Source: Phascolomyces articulosus
Taxonomy: Eukaryota > Mucoromycota > Mucoromycetes > Mucorales > Lichtheimiaceae
Reading direction: 5' to 3'
NCBI GenBank assembly: GCA_025677815.1
Contig: JAIXMP010000010.1
Coordinates: 1,447,847 to 1,511,846, forward strand
DNA: 64,000 nt
The notes below the pieces were generated by a model. The model ran no database searches, was not told the DNA's origin, and saw only the letters and a program-made list of their open reading frames with translations. Position numbers and translations under genes: made by a program. Below, one piece after another: positions 22,470-34,938 of the stretch. Within the stretch, counting starts at the first letter, position 1. Each line of letters begins with the position of its first letter.

Positions 22470-24219
22470 TTTATGAAAAATCAAGATACCCTTCTTTATT
22501 TTACACATGTAAAACTGATAAAAATAATAATTTGTATTCCTGTACCCATTATAATATAAATTCATGGTTTCTTTTTTGTATACATCGTCATTACCTTTCT
22601 GTATAAATCGAGAATTGTTTATTAAGCATATATTTATTAGAAACAGAGGATAATACAGAATTTCAGTCGAATTCAGCAGTGTATCATAGTTTCTGTACTC
22701 ACATTTAAATGAGTTTAAATGGGAGGGTTACTAATATTACATTTATATACATATAAATGTATATAAATGCAAATACAGAGATTATGATGGCCAATCAATA
22801 TAAATCTGTATAATAAGATTTAAGATCATTTGTACTGATCACTATCAAATTTTTATTTTTAAAAAAGTATCCCATGTATACATGCTCCTTCTTGTAGTCC
22901 TGGGAGAACCAAAAAGTATAATAGAGGATGAATGAATCTTCCATACCTTCAACTAATATTGATTCTGCAATTACTACTCTTATTCACTAAAGAAAAAAAG
23001 GAAAAGAAAAGAAATAACATCGGTTGAAGAACAGCATTCATAGAGCGCTGCTATTGAACAACTTCTTTTTTTTTTATGGGTTAACATATTATGTTGCTCT
23101 TATTGATCCAATTGTTATTTACTTAATGTTATGTATGGTGAGGGAGGAGCACTTTGTTTACTGATTATTTTGTTCATAGAAAAATAAAATACTTTTTTTT
23201 GATTATATACGTATGATATATATTATAGCTAAAAGTAAATAATCTCTTTTCTATATATTCCTATGCAACCCAACTAAAGATTGAATGATTATAAAAATAT
23301 AGATGTTGTTATTGATAGTATTACATATTTACTATACCATAGTCATATACCAGTTTATTAGCAAAGACAAATAGTTTGCTTTTTTTTTTTTACTACTTGG
23401 TGTGTATAAAGAGATTTCGCACAAAAACCCATCAAAATATTTTTGTGCTCAAAGAAGTATATATGTCTTTATTTTATGTTGGTGGTGCTTTTTTATATAT
23501 AACTTTTAAAAATGACAAAACAAGTTCACCAGTAGCATCCAGTGATAAATGGAGAGCTATAATGATTGTGCGAACATCATCCCTTTAAACAAACAGCCCC
23601 TTAAGAACTTACCCATCAGTATACGAGCCACTTGTATATATATTGCACCAGCTAAAAAAAAATCGCTTTGCATGATTTTTTTTTGTGTAGCGCTACTTTT
23701 ACATATTGAAGAGGAATCCGAATTTTACCCCACAATGTTGTAAATGAAAATCATGGAAAGAATGTCATCATCTATTATTATATTGGATAATAATAATAAA
23801 TATATAATAAATGATATCTTATTAACTAAAGCAACAAAAAACTAACAAGTTTGTGGTTGAGCATAAGCAAGTTTTATCATTTATTGCCACTCGTCATTTC
23901 TTTTTTGTGTAATATATAAAAATTATATATCCAGATTACCAGTTTTTCGACATTAAACACAAGGGAACCATTATGGATTAGTGCTTAGAGCTACCAATAA
24001 TACGTTGTCACTGTGTGTGTTATGTGTAAAAACCAGTATTTTCTCGACAGTATATCAAACTAATAAAAAGACTTATTTTAAAAGCCTGAATACTATACAC
24101 TAATCAATTATTATTATAATAATAATAATACCCCAAAAATAACACTGGTCTCCTTATTATACTCATCTAATAAGTTGAGGGATTTCCTGAATCTTATTAT
24201 CATAAAATATTCTCCTCGT
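22470..24219. other. gene-poor region, middle part
   Basis: No supported gene. Contains repeat copy B (23669-23774). On the minus strand 23500-23660 reads as protein-like fragments (AGAIYIQVARILMG before a GTAAGT donor, and DVRTIIIALHLSLDATGELV), possibly the remains of an intron-containing membrane protein gene. Confidence 0.4.
23669..23774. repeat. dispersed diverged repeat, copy B
   Basis: Second copy of the repeat at 21539-21660, same orientation, about 2.1 kb away. See copy A for the shared blocks. Confidence 0.5.

Positions 24220-24246
<27 letters not shown>
24220..24246. repeat. poly(A) run followed by short direct repeat
   Basis: A run of 27 A is followed by two tandem units of about 15 bp (AACCTTAAATAAA). 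This could be the tail of an old retroposed copy or ordinary slippage; the upstream sequence shows no gene. Confidence 0.7.
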
Positions 24247-24250
<4 letters not shown>

Positions 24251-26517
24251 AAATAAAAACCTTAAATAAAAATATACGCTTCTTGAACATTTTCTCCCCT
24301 CGTTCCTGATCGACCAAGGAATGTAGTATAGTCAATTACAATTTTCTTTTAAAACACATTAAAACATGAATTGGATACTAATAATAAAGAGGCATCCCTT
24401 TATTGTTTACTATTAAAAATAACAATAGGATTGCTGATTACTCTCAAGTTGATCACCAAGGTTTTATAATTGTAATCATCCTTCTTTAGCCACGTGTAAT
24501 ATAATAAGATCAGCAAAAAAAACAACCAAGAATATAATTTGATGCAGGTAAAATAAAAGCATGGTTATATAATAATAATTGTTAGCTGCTACTTGCAGAC
24601 AATAATAATAAATTTAGTTTATACCTTGATTATTTATGCAAGCGGAACGATGCAAAAAGAAGGACAGATGAGGGGGCAATAAGCTATACTTGTATAACAA
24701 TTCATGTCAGGTGAAGGTTGTGGTTGGTAGATGGTCACACATACATTTTTTCACACATAGCACAAAAAAAAACATGTGTGCGTAATAATGCCGTCTCTTC
24801 CGATCTATAACTTCATAACGGTTGATAATAATGATAATAGAAGAACAGGTTTTACATATCATTATTATTATTATTAGAATCAACTATTACATATTACATT
24901 ACATTATGCATAACAACAAATGGTAGTAAGTACAATAACTCCTGATTTTATTCTGTTTCCTTGATTGTTGAACACTACTACAAAGTATTGCCTTTTTCTT
25001 TCCCCCACCCCCAACCTTTTTTAACACTCATGGAATGAGAATTTTTCAAATTTCGCTGGTGAATTTACGTATAAGTGTAACTTCAATTTCGCGTTGTAGG
25101 ATTTCCTTATCTTTGTTTTATATTTGCGTACTACTACGTACCTGATTATTATTTGTGGTTTACTCTTTAAAGTTTTACATGATTTTTTGTTTTCCAGTCC
25201 TCCGCGGACGGCGAGCTTCAATAGAAATGCCTTGTTGATGCATATCACAGCGGTTTGAGTAACTATTTCCAATAGATACATCGTGTGTATCTTAGGTCCG
25301 TGTCTCGAATAAGAAGACTCAGACACCAATCATATAATCCTAATTGATAAAATATAAAACCTCATGGAAATAATATATCATCCTCTTTTCCATTATGTTC
25401 TTAGTGCTTAGTTAAAATGAATAGTATAATATATTGACAGTGACACAATTAATAATTGTAGATACTATGGATGAATGCGAATATGTTGCTTAGACTAAGA
25501 GAAGAAACTAGATAATTATATGAGCATAACTATTAGCCACAAGGTTAAATGATGATATGTACAATGTAAATTCATGTTAAGTCAATTACACTCAAAATTC
25601 TCAAAGTAAAAATTGGGGGGGGAGGGAAGAATATAAATGCAATGCAATAAAAGTTGCTTAATTGAGAGGCTTTGTTGCTGTTATTACTTGGCGTCATTGT
25701 ATACGTATCACAAAACATTATTTTTGTTACTATGGCGTTTTTTACTTGTAGTTACACAATGCCTACTTTATCTATAATATATATATATATATATATACTT
25801 TTTGTAAAACGTATAACAACTTATTGAAGTGGTACTATTTTATTGTACGTTCAAGGAGTTGGTTAAAGAAGAACAAATAACCCATCTTCTTTGGTATTTT
25901 AGTCCCACGAAAAAAAAAAAAGACCCTACTACTAAAATTATCATGGGAAACACAACCAACCATTTTTTTTTTGTGGTCATTTGATATACGTTGATATTGA
26001 TTTGTTATTTTTTGTGGAGAATAAACAAAAGGAGAAACAGTGGGGTCCCTTCATCATTCATCAACGACGACATCATCATCATCATCTTATCATCCTTTCT
26101 ATCATTCATTCAAATCACCATGTCTTTCTCCCTTCTTTCACCCCAAAAAACGATCATTCATTTAATAATATTTGAAAGGGGAGAAAGAATCTCTCTTCAC
26201 CCCCCCCCACACAAAGATATACGTTTTTTGTTAAAGTTTAAACCAACTATAATAAGTGCCGATCTTAGAGGTTCATAGCTCGGCTTCGTTTCTAAATTTT
26301 GTAATACACACGCTTTTTTTACTCTCACACACTCACTCACTTTACCTGCACACATACACACACCCCTCATCATCAACATCATAAACGAACGCCTCTCCCC
26401 CCACCCAAATAAAAAACATTTTCTTCTTTTTCGATTCTTCTTTAAACAAACAACTCTCTCTTTCTTTTTTCTCTCACTTCTTTTTTTTTTTTCTACACTC
26501 TCCATTTGATTCAAATC
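24247..26517. other. gene-poor region, right part, with PDE promoter
   Basis: No confident gene. On the minus strand 25021-25329 an open frame of 102 codons (MVSESSYSRHGPKIHTMYLL...) has no recognised features and is not called. 26070-26517 is strongly pyrimidine-rich on the plus strand with several CACAC and CTCTC tracts and directly precedes the phosphodiesterase start. Confidence 0.5.
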
Positions 26518-28805
26518 ATGCTCATTTTAAAATTCAATGCTTTATCTGCTCATGATTTATTTGCTATTGAACGGGTAAATATATATAAATATATAAACGC
26601 GTTATATTAGACAACAACAATAGCAACACATCCTAATAAATCCAAATATCAATATGATAATAGCGATTAATACGATGGCAAAATCGACGACCTACGGTCA
26701 ACCTTCATTTAAACGTATTGGATTATGGAAGAACCGATTTATATGGTCATTTACTGGGCATGTTTATTGAATTGAATATTGTGGAAGCATTAAATATTAC
26801 TCCATCACAATTATTGGATTTTTTTATCGATGTGGATACAACTTATTTAAATGCTCCTTATCATTCCTTTTATCATGCTGTGGATATTGTTACCATGTTA
26901 TACTATATTTTGATTGAATTGGAAGCAGATCGGTATTTATCTCGATTGGATGTGGCCGTTTTATTACTTGCTGCTTTGTGTCATGATGCTGGTCATGTAT
27001 GTAATTTTTTTTTTCTGTTGAATTATTTTTATCGTTATTATTATTATTATTACTATTATTCTATTTATGTGGGAAACAAAAAAGGGAGGGGGAAACAATG
27101 GAAGGGGAGATAGATAGTAGTAAGGTAAAAGTGAGGAGAGGCGTCCTGTAATGATTATGGATAAAAAAGGAGTACAAGTGATCATAGTAAAAGGTTATTA
27201 GGCGATGGATAATCACCCTTTATGTTCTATTTTATTTTTGCCACTTGGATAATAATAATAATAATAACTAACAAACGTATCTCTTCTTCCCCTTCTCTCT
27301 CTCTCTTTTCCCCTTTCTACATCTACCCACCTACCCCTTTATTATTATGATTATTACTATGATTATAGCCTGGATACAACAACCTGTATCAAGTCAACTT
27401 CAAGACCAATCTTGCTTTAAAATACAGTAATACATCGGTCTTAGAATCCTATTCTGTTGATATTACTCGTGATTTGTTGCACAAACACAAGTTACTCAAG
27501 AGTTTATCAAACAAGGATAACAACAATCGTACCAAGAAGGAAAGCACAGACAAAAATAATAACAACAATGCAACAAAAACAACGACTTGTCATCAACAGG
27601 ATCATTGTTGGTCGGAACAAGAATTTATCAAGGAAATTGAAAATTTGATCTTGTCGACTGATATGGTATATCATTATGAATTACAACAGCAACTCGGTAT
27701 ACTTGAAGATTTACTCTCCACAACCAATTCCTCATCATCTTCTTCTACATCCAGCAGTAGTTGCTGTAGTGATGATGATGATGATGATGATTCTTTTTAT
27801 TCTTCTTGGGAAGAATATGAAGAAGATTTTTCCTTTGATGATGATGATGACGATACTTCCACCACAAGTAACAGTCATGATGAATTAAAAGAAAAACATC
27901 GTCAAAGTCTAAGTCGAGTATTATTACATGCAGCCGATATTAGCAACACAGTACGCCCTTGGCCCATCTCGAAACAATGGTCGGACTTGATTGTTCAAGA
28001 GTTCTTCCGCCAGGGTGATGCTGAAAAGGCTGCAGGGCTTGATGTATCTCCTGGGATGGATCGAGATCAATCAACTCAGCCTAATATTAGTCTCACATTT
28101 GGTGATTTGTTGGTTCAGCCTTATTTCCAAGCATTAGCTGCCTTTTTGCCTTCCGCTCGTGTCTTTTTGGATACATTGGCCGAAAATCGATGTGAATGGG
28201 AACGATTAAAAGATCAACCTAATTCAACGACTCAAGTGAACACAATATCATCACCTATTGCACCTACAATGACGATTCCCTGTAATAATAATAATGCAAT
28301 GACTTCTATACAACAACAACCAGAACGTCAATTCCCCAATAGTCTTTTACCACCTAGTAATACATCACACCCATCTGGTCGACGAGTGAGTGTAGCAGCA
28401 GGCATGATTGTGATTCCAGATCATCATGATGATTATTATTCCAATTATTATTATTATTATCACCATCATCATCATCATCATCATCATCATCGTAAATCCA
28501 TTAGAAAACGACAACGAAGTAGTTTAATGCTAAATCCTCATCCTCATGCACATAGTAATAACAGTAGTAACAGTAATAGTCCAACCATGAAACATAAAAG
28601 GCCCCTTGGTTTTCGAAGTGCCAGCCATTCAGGTACAGCTCATGACCGGCGGCGAATACCAGTGCATTGGGCTTCCGCTGATCTATTAAAACCTATCGTC
28701 TTTGAATCCCCTTCATCAACGACGACCTCCTCCATGTTATTTCATACACATCAAGACAAACAACAAAAACAACTATTACAACAGCAACAACATCAACCTG
28801 TATGA
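26518..28805 (+). CDS. class I 3',5'-cyclic nucleotide phosphodiesterase
   Basis: Three exons, 26518-26574, 26664-26996 and 27369-28805; 608 residues. It should hydrolyse cAMP (or cGMP) to the 5' nucleotide. Metal-binding and catalytic motifs: YHSFYHAVDIV (H-x3-H), LCHDAGHPGYNN (HDxxHPG), LLHAADISNTVRPWP (HxADxSN) and the later Asp in SPGMDRDQS, ending in LLVQPYFQALAAFLPSARVF. Between the HDxxHPG and HAADIS blocks the catalytic domain carries a long insert with poly-Asn, poly-Ser and poly-Asp runs. The C-terminal 190 residues are low complexity, including SNYYYYYHHHHHHHHHH. The first junction (IERR/LIRWQ) was chosen because CGG plus CGATTAATA keeps the frame. The adjacent gene encodes an RGS protein, another G-protein/cAMP component. 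Confidence 0.93.
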
Positions 28806-29532
28806 ACCATTATTATCATTTTTCTTCTTTTTTTAATCCTTTTTAATGTGTATATTTTTCTCCATCATTGTATAGCCAAACAACAAATGCATCTTATATT
28901 ACCTTAAATGACGACTATATCTATCTATCTATCTACAAAACAAAAATAAACCACACCTATTGCACTCTTTTGTATCATATATTGCATTAGATCTTTTTTC
29001 ACAAAATATATATAAAACTCCTTAAAAATAAGAAACTTGCCAAAAGTAGTTTTGATTCACGTTTTTTTTTTTGTTGGATCGTTTGAGAGAAAAAAAGCTT
29101 TTTTTTGGGACAGTATAATAATAGTTTATATATAAGAATTGAAAAATGTTGATGATATTATTAGTAGCTTGTTTTTGTTGTTGTGCAGCTCACATAAAAA
29201 AAAACCTGTTCTGTCCGAAAAAGTTCCCCTTTTTATATTATTTCTATCCCGCTTTGAAGGTGTATATGTTTGCCTTGAAAAGAGCCGCTGAGAACTAAAA
29301 TGAAATGGCGGGTAATAATAATAAAAACCTGTTGTGCGACTTTACCAAGGCGCACCATCACATCTCTTAAAATACTCGGCCATGCTTTTTGGCCACATGG
29401 CAAACTTTCTTTTTCTCTTTTTTTCTCATCCCACTTCCAACCTCTTTTCTTTCTTTCTTTCTTTCATTCTTTCATCTTTTTTTCTTTTTTTTTTTTCATT
29501 TAGACATATTTATATTAAAAATTCATGTTTCA
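28806..29532. other. intergenic between PDE and RGS genes
   Basis: AT-rich sequence. 29400-29510 is a long T/C tract on the plus strand just before the RGS start codon. The tract is open in frame with the RGS gene, but its Phe/Ser-only translation indicates UTR, not protein. Confidence 0.6.
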
Positions 29533-30327
29533 ATGATAGCAACAGTATCATCGACAACCACCATGAATAATAACACAGCACCTACACTTGAATCTGTTCT
29601 TGACAATCAAACCACCGATTACTTTCGTGAATTTGAAGCATTTTTACATCAAACTTTTTGTAATGAAAATTTGGCCTTTTGGATCGCTGTACAACAATAT
29701 CAACGAGAGTATCCTGATCATGGAGATGAAAAACAATGTCATCTTATTGTTCATACACATATTCGATCCAATGCGATTCAAGAAATTAATATTCCTTGTG
29801 ACATGCGACAAGAAATATTACATCAAGTCTATCAGGATCATTATTATCATCCTCATATTTTTGATCATGCTGTGGATTCCATCTTGGAATTAATGCGAGC
29901 CAATTCATTTATTCCTTTTTTACAACAAAAGCAACAAGAACAACGAAATTTAGAAATGGATAAAGCACAACAACAACAACACAACAAAGAAAATATTAAA
30001 CAAAGAAGATCGATTGGATTATTTGCTACCTCCTCTTCCTCTACCACCACCAACAACAAAATGACAATGAATAATAGTAGTCAACCTAATGTATTAACAT
30101 CCTCTATTTCTTGTCCAAGTATTGCTAGTCATCATTCTTCTTCTGCATCTTATACTTCTTCTTCTGTATTGCATCGAATAAAACGTACATTTCTTTTAGG
30201 CAATGTTGCAGTGGCAGCTGCAGCAGCTGCAGCAGCAAAACGACGTCCTTCATCGATGCCAACCACGCCACGTACATCAGGAGAATCCAATCGTCGATCA
30301 TGGTCACCCTGGCGAAAACGAATTTGA
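29533..30327 (+). CDS. RGS-domain protein (regulator of G-protein signalling)
   Basis: Single exon, 264 residues from ATG at 29533 (a second ATG 10 codons later is possible). RGS domains accelerate GTP hydrolysis on G-alpha subunits. The domain covers about residues 17-145: LESVLDNQTTDYFREFEAFL, HQTFCNENLAFWIAVQQYQ (the C-x-E-N-L-x-F-W core), IPCDMRQEILHQVYQD and HAVDSILELMRANSFIPFL. The rest is a Gln/Ser-rich tail with an alanine run (VAVAAAAAAAAKRRPSS) and a basic end, RRSWSPWRKRI. The upstream open frame through the T/C tract was excluded. It probably acts on the same cAMP pathway as the neighbouring phosphodiesterase, by inference from adjacency only. Confidence 0.9.
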   Translation: MIATVSSTTTMNNNTAPTLESVLDNQTTDYFREFEAFLHQTFCNENLAFWIAVQQYQREYPDHGDEKQCHLIVHTHIRSNAIQEINIPCDMRQEILHQVYQDHYYHPHIFDHAVDSILELMRANSFIPFLQQKQQEQRNLEMDKAQQQQHNKENIKQRRSIGLFATSSSSTTTNNKMTMNNSSQPNVLTSSISCPSIASHHSSSASYTSSSVLHRIKRTFLLGNVAVAAAAAAAAKRRPSSMPTTPRTSGESNRRSWSPWRKRI

Positions 30328-30987
30328 AAATATATAAATATTTATATATTATTATTAATTATTATATTATTCTGTATTATATATTTATGATATGCATATT
30401 TTCTCATATAAACACTCATTTTACATACACCCGCATCATCATCTTCAACTTTATAGCACACCCCAAACCTACTCCCTCTTTGTACAAGTTTTTATTATTA
30501 TATCCATTCATCCATTCACCCTTCTTTTTTTCTCTATATATAAAATATTACCATTTGAATTTTATACTTTTCTCACCCCTCGAAGAAATAGGATGTACAT
30601 GGTCCCCTCTCTTTCTCATTCCCTTACAATCCAATTCCCCCATCTATAACTTTTTTTATCATTCCCACATACTACATACACATGCATATTCTACTGCTTT
30701 TTATCAAACATACCCAGTCCCCCTTCAGCAACAGAACATAAACTATTATATACATAGATAGATAAAATAGAGATATTCATCCTAAACTTTCTTTTTTGTA
30801 CAATATTCTTTTTTGACATTATTTTTATTATTCATATATAAAATATACAGCGAGAGAGAAAAAGAGAGCCAACTATAATATATTTACAATGGTTATTTTA
30901 TATATACAATATATATATGGATATCTGAATATGTATATAAGAGGTCATTTCACGAGGAGGAGAAAGAATGATGTTACAAACATACAA
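30328..30987. other. convergent intergenic region
   Basis: 660 bp between the RGS and KH genes, both 3' ends. AT-rich with CT-rich blocks; no gene seen. Confidence 0.55.
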
Positions 30988-32046
30988 TTAATTTGGAGTA
31001 ATAAATTCATTATTAAATTCTTCATGCCATTGTTGATCATCTTCGACTTCCAAAGGAAACACAATATCCATTTTCTTTTTTCTTTCCTCTTCTTTCAGAT
31101 CAGAAAGATTTGATTGTTGATAACGGATACTACTATTACTACTAATGCTATTATTACTGTTGAATTGAGTCGAAGGATAATCGTCTTGATTTTCTCCATG
31201 ATCTCTATCATCATGTTCTCCTCCTCCTGTCGCCGATGTCGATGTGTCATTCAACATACCATTATTATTATGGCTTGTAGTAGGAGAAAGAGGAGAAGGT
31301 GTATGTGGTTGATATTGATGTTGTTGAGGATGATGTTGACGATCTTGTAAGGGTGGCAAATAATAGACATTATAAGGTGACATGACTTTTTCTGGATGCT
31401 CCTGAAATTCAAGCGCCAACATATAAACGGCTTTTTCAAACAAGTTAAGTAATGAAAATTCCATACTATTAATCGATATCGTCAATAAATGATCCGTTGA
31501 ATTTTGGATAGGGTCTCGTTTTAAAAGAATCCCAGTTTTAGTTTCCTCGTAAATCTTTTCCAACACTCTGTTTTCAATCATATGGTCGATTAATGGTGCT
31601 GGTACAAGAAATGTGATTTGAAAAGTCTATAAAAAAATAGTGTGTAAGGAGCTTTTTTTTCAATGGCATGATAAGGGAGGTAATATGTATATCTGTGTCT
31701 GTGTGTGTGTGTGTATGAGGGAAAAAGGGGAGTAAAAAAGTTATTTTACCTGACAATAAAGGAAACTTTCATGACTACCATACATACGAAATAACGCGTC
31801 TCTCCAAGCTCCTGAGACAGCCGATGCACTACCAAATACATTGGCAATTCGGCCGTAATGATCACCCCATGCTAAAATATAAATGTGTACTTTGAAAACA
31901 TCTTGAATCTGTTTATGAATATACCCTTGTTTCCCAATCAATGCTCCAATCATTTTACTTGGGATCAAGGCACGTAAAGTAATCGGATTACTGTCATCGT
32001 TCAAGTTTTCCAACACCATTTCAAATCGTCGTCTTCCAAAATGCAT
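30988..32046 (-). CDS. KH-domain RNA-binding protein
   Basis: Two exons, 31750-32046 and 30988-31626; 311 residues. The N-terminal KH domain shows ITLRALIPSKMIGALIGKQG with the GKQG form of the GxxG loop, followed by IHKQIQDVFKVHIYI. A second KH-like fold appears in exon 2 (TFQITFLVPAPLIDHMIENR, then VLEKIYEETKTGILL), but its loop reads IENR instead of GxxG, so RNA contact there is doubtful. A Ser/Asn/Gln-rich disordered stretch follows, with an acidic C-terminus. It belongs to the broad PCBP/Rnc1/Pbp2-like class; the RNA targets are unknown. The intron is 123 nt with a GTAAAA donor. Confidence 0.85.
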
Positions 32047-34938
32047 CTTTTTTATTTGTTCGTTTGTACGGTCGGTCGGTCGTGGTGTTAATAATAATAA
32101 TGAAATAGGAGAAAATAAAAAGTTGGCGGGCAGAGACGAAGAAGGAGAGTATCTATGTCAAGTAAAGGAATAGGGGAGGGCTTTTTGATCAAGTTGCAAA
32201 GCCGGGAATTAAAAAAAACCACTCTTTTGATTATATTCGTTATGTGTCAAAAAAAACTCATATGGATGCAATCATAATGAAAAGTCCTTTTAAAGTTGAT
32301 ATTCAATGTCAAGAATATAATATCATGATGACAACAATTATAAAATCAAATAATTGACAATGTACAGTATATTATTTAGAATCTGTTAATCATTTATTTA
32401 GAAAGAAATTTTTTCCTTGGCTCCTTTTTTCACAGTATATTACATCCTCTTGTCAACTAATAATTTTATAAGAACTAACTATGCATATACATTTGTCTGT
32501 GCTGAATAACATATACACTTACACGCGCACGCGCTGATATATTTTTCTTGGCGAAAAAAAAAAGTTGAGTTGGATTTTAGGGTCCTTGATTCTATTATCA
32601 AGTAAGTAGTAGTAAGTAATCGATCTTTAAAAGAACTCCTTAAAAGCTAAAGTTTATGTTGTTTGTTGAGGTAAGTATTGTTTGTTTTTTGGGTAACCAA
32701 CAACAACAACAACAACGACCACGATGTTGGCGTATTTTTCTCACACACAATTTTTATAAAACAGAAACAAATTGGATCAGCATCAAGGTCACCGAGAAAA
32801 GAAGTTGGTGTGCTGTTAATTTAGCATTATTTATTGCTATCAAGTGGGGATTACGAACTAAAATCCTAATATGTTTCATTTAATAACTGTTATACAATTT
32901 TATACGATGAACGATGCAAATTACATGGTAGCACTCTATTCATGCATCGAAAAAAGCGAACGGTTCCACAAAAGAAAAAAAGTCTGGCCGTTATATTCTT
33001 TTCTCACTTGTTCTTCTTCTCATGTCAGTCTACTTTGTTAAATAAAATAACCACCTACGAGAAAAAGGTATACACATACTAGTGCCAAAATTTACAACGA
33101 GTTCATGTTTTTTAAATGATTGATATTCGATAGTGGTTGCTAAAGGATTATTTTATTCATGCTTTGAATGAATGTTTTGTTCGATTGACACAATGGTCAT
33201 TCCGGTGATGCTTAAGTGTAGAAATGACACTTTTTCTTTTCGCTCGATATAAACAAGTACCTATTGAACCCTATTGTATAATAAAATTGCCAAATTGATA
33301 GGCACACAAAAAATATCATTGTCAATGGCGTATATATTATACTAACGATTGTTTGGAATCACCTATCATTTGCCTGTTATGTGGATTACATTTATTTGTG
33401 GATATATCGGTAAATATTCTTATTTCATTGTTTTTAACAAAATCATGACAAATACATTGATACATCACGCTTCTATTTAAAATAAAAACGTAAATATCCT
33501 TTATCTACCTATCCTTGTCCATCCAGCCGCAAAAGTATCAAGAGATGACCATCACCAGACAGACATGAAACTGACGGCTGTCGTGGATTAAAAACGAACG
33601 AGAGGACTTTTTTCATTCAAGGATCCTAACGGCCATACCCTTTTTTTTTGTCACTGCTTTGGAAAAAAGTATAGAAGATATGGACAAAAAAATACGTCCA
33701 AACAACCAAAGTGGGCTATTATCACAGCAGCACGTATGTTTATTGAAATCTCCCAAAACTACAAGCAGAGGAACAGCCATCCAAGAGAGAGAGTGAGTGA
33801 AAAAAAAAGATAGTACGAAGAATTACTGTTGTTCAGTACAAGGATCTATGCGAGCAAGATGGTAAAATGATGCTTTCTTTTTTTTTATGACATGAAATGA
33901 TTGGAGTGAAAAAAAAAAGTACAAATGACTCATTTTTTAAAAAAAAAACATATAATAGGCCCATTGTCACTATCTCAAGGTGATAGTAGATTCCTTCAGG
34001 TACAAGGGAACAAAAAAAAAATAGTAATCCCAATTTACTATGTCTGGTGTTTTTACATTTCAGGTATTCAAAGAAGTTGAGAGACACGACTTCCCTTTCG
34101 ACCCCGTGCTCTCGTCTTGAGCCCACCAAGCTCGTCGCTGGTGGCTGCTCTTACGAGACTGCATTCCAATAAGAAAAACCCTAATCATACCGCACCAATA
34201 CAATAAATAAAAAATAAAAATAAGAAAAAGCACCACATCCATAACAATATATTTTGACGACAGTATTATTTGATTAATATCTAAATCTATATCATGCATA
34301 TTATATTAATACTGACAGGTAGTGATAAATTATACCAATTTAGAAAAAAAGACAAGAGGAAGAATAAATATGTACACTCTTTTTTCGATATGGCAATCTT
34401 TCCCCTTATAGTTAACAACTTGTATTTCATTGCCATGTAAATGATACCAACAAGTAATTCTCATGTATTGTTCTTCATTAAAAATAAGAACACGACAACA
34501 CTTTTTTGCATAATACCTTATCAAGGTATTACTATTACAACATCATTTTTGTGTGTTTTTTGATCCTGGGTCATTGATGAAAAAGAGGAAGGGATGGGTG
34601 CTTTATATATCTTTTTTTCAAGTGTCTGATTTTATTTAATTTCAATTTCTGCATATGTTGATAGCCTTCATATATGAAGAGTATGGTGTACGTACAAAAA
34701 ACTTGAAGAGAATGATAGGTTGAAAGAAAAGCTGAACGTAAAGAAATGAAAAAGGTACTTTGGTGGTGATCTTGCATAAATTTTATGTAACACACCTTAA
34801 AATTTCGGTACCATCAACTCCGAAGAATAGCACAGACCTTACCTGAACCATATTTCTTTTGCGACAATTTGAAAACTTTTCAAATAAAAGACACTTAATA
34901 AGAATATTTTTCTTTTATTCATGAACAATAATTATGTT
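32047..34938. other. gene-poor region
   Basis: 2.9 kb without a supported gene. It begins with the KH promoter and includes the GC-rich hairpin at 34070-34165 (listed separately). Short frames in 32656-32883 and 33833-34129 lack coding character. Confidence 0.5.
34070..34165. other. GC-rich island with strong hairpin, possible structured RNA
   Basis: A block of about 95 bp clearly richer in GC than its surroundings. 34110-34158 folds as TCTCGT / GAGC / CCACCA pairing with TGGTGG / GCTC / ACGAGA, 16 base pairs interrupted by a small internal loop and a bulge, with a 10-nt loop. To its left CACG and CGTG (34085-34107) could form a second stem. No tRNA, 5S rRNA or spliceosomal RNA consensus was recognised, and the frames through it contain stops. 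Function unknown. Confidence 0.35.

Noticed and set aside
25021..25329. 102-codon open frame on the minus strand
   Set aside because: No recognisable domain, no splice-linked neighbour and no codon signal; kept only as a mention in the gene-poor region.
29389..29532. N-terminal extension of the RGS protein beginning MATWQTFFFSFF
   Set aside because: It is the translation of a T/C-rich leader; the RGS domain follows normally from the ATG at 29533.
34070..34165. tRNA, 5S rRNA or spliceosomal RNA at the GC-rich island
   Set aside because: No T-loop or D-loop consensus, no 5S internal control boxes and no U1-U6 core motifs were found, so only a neutral hairpin call is given.
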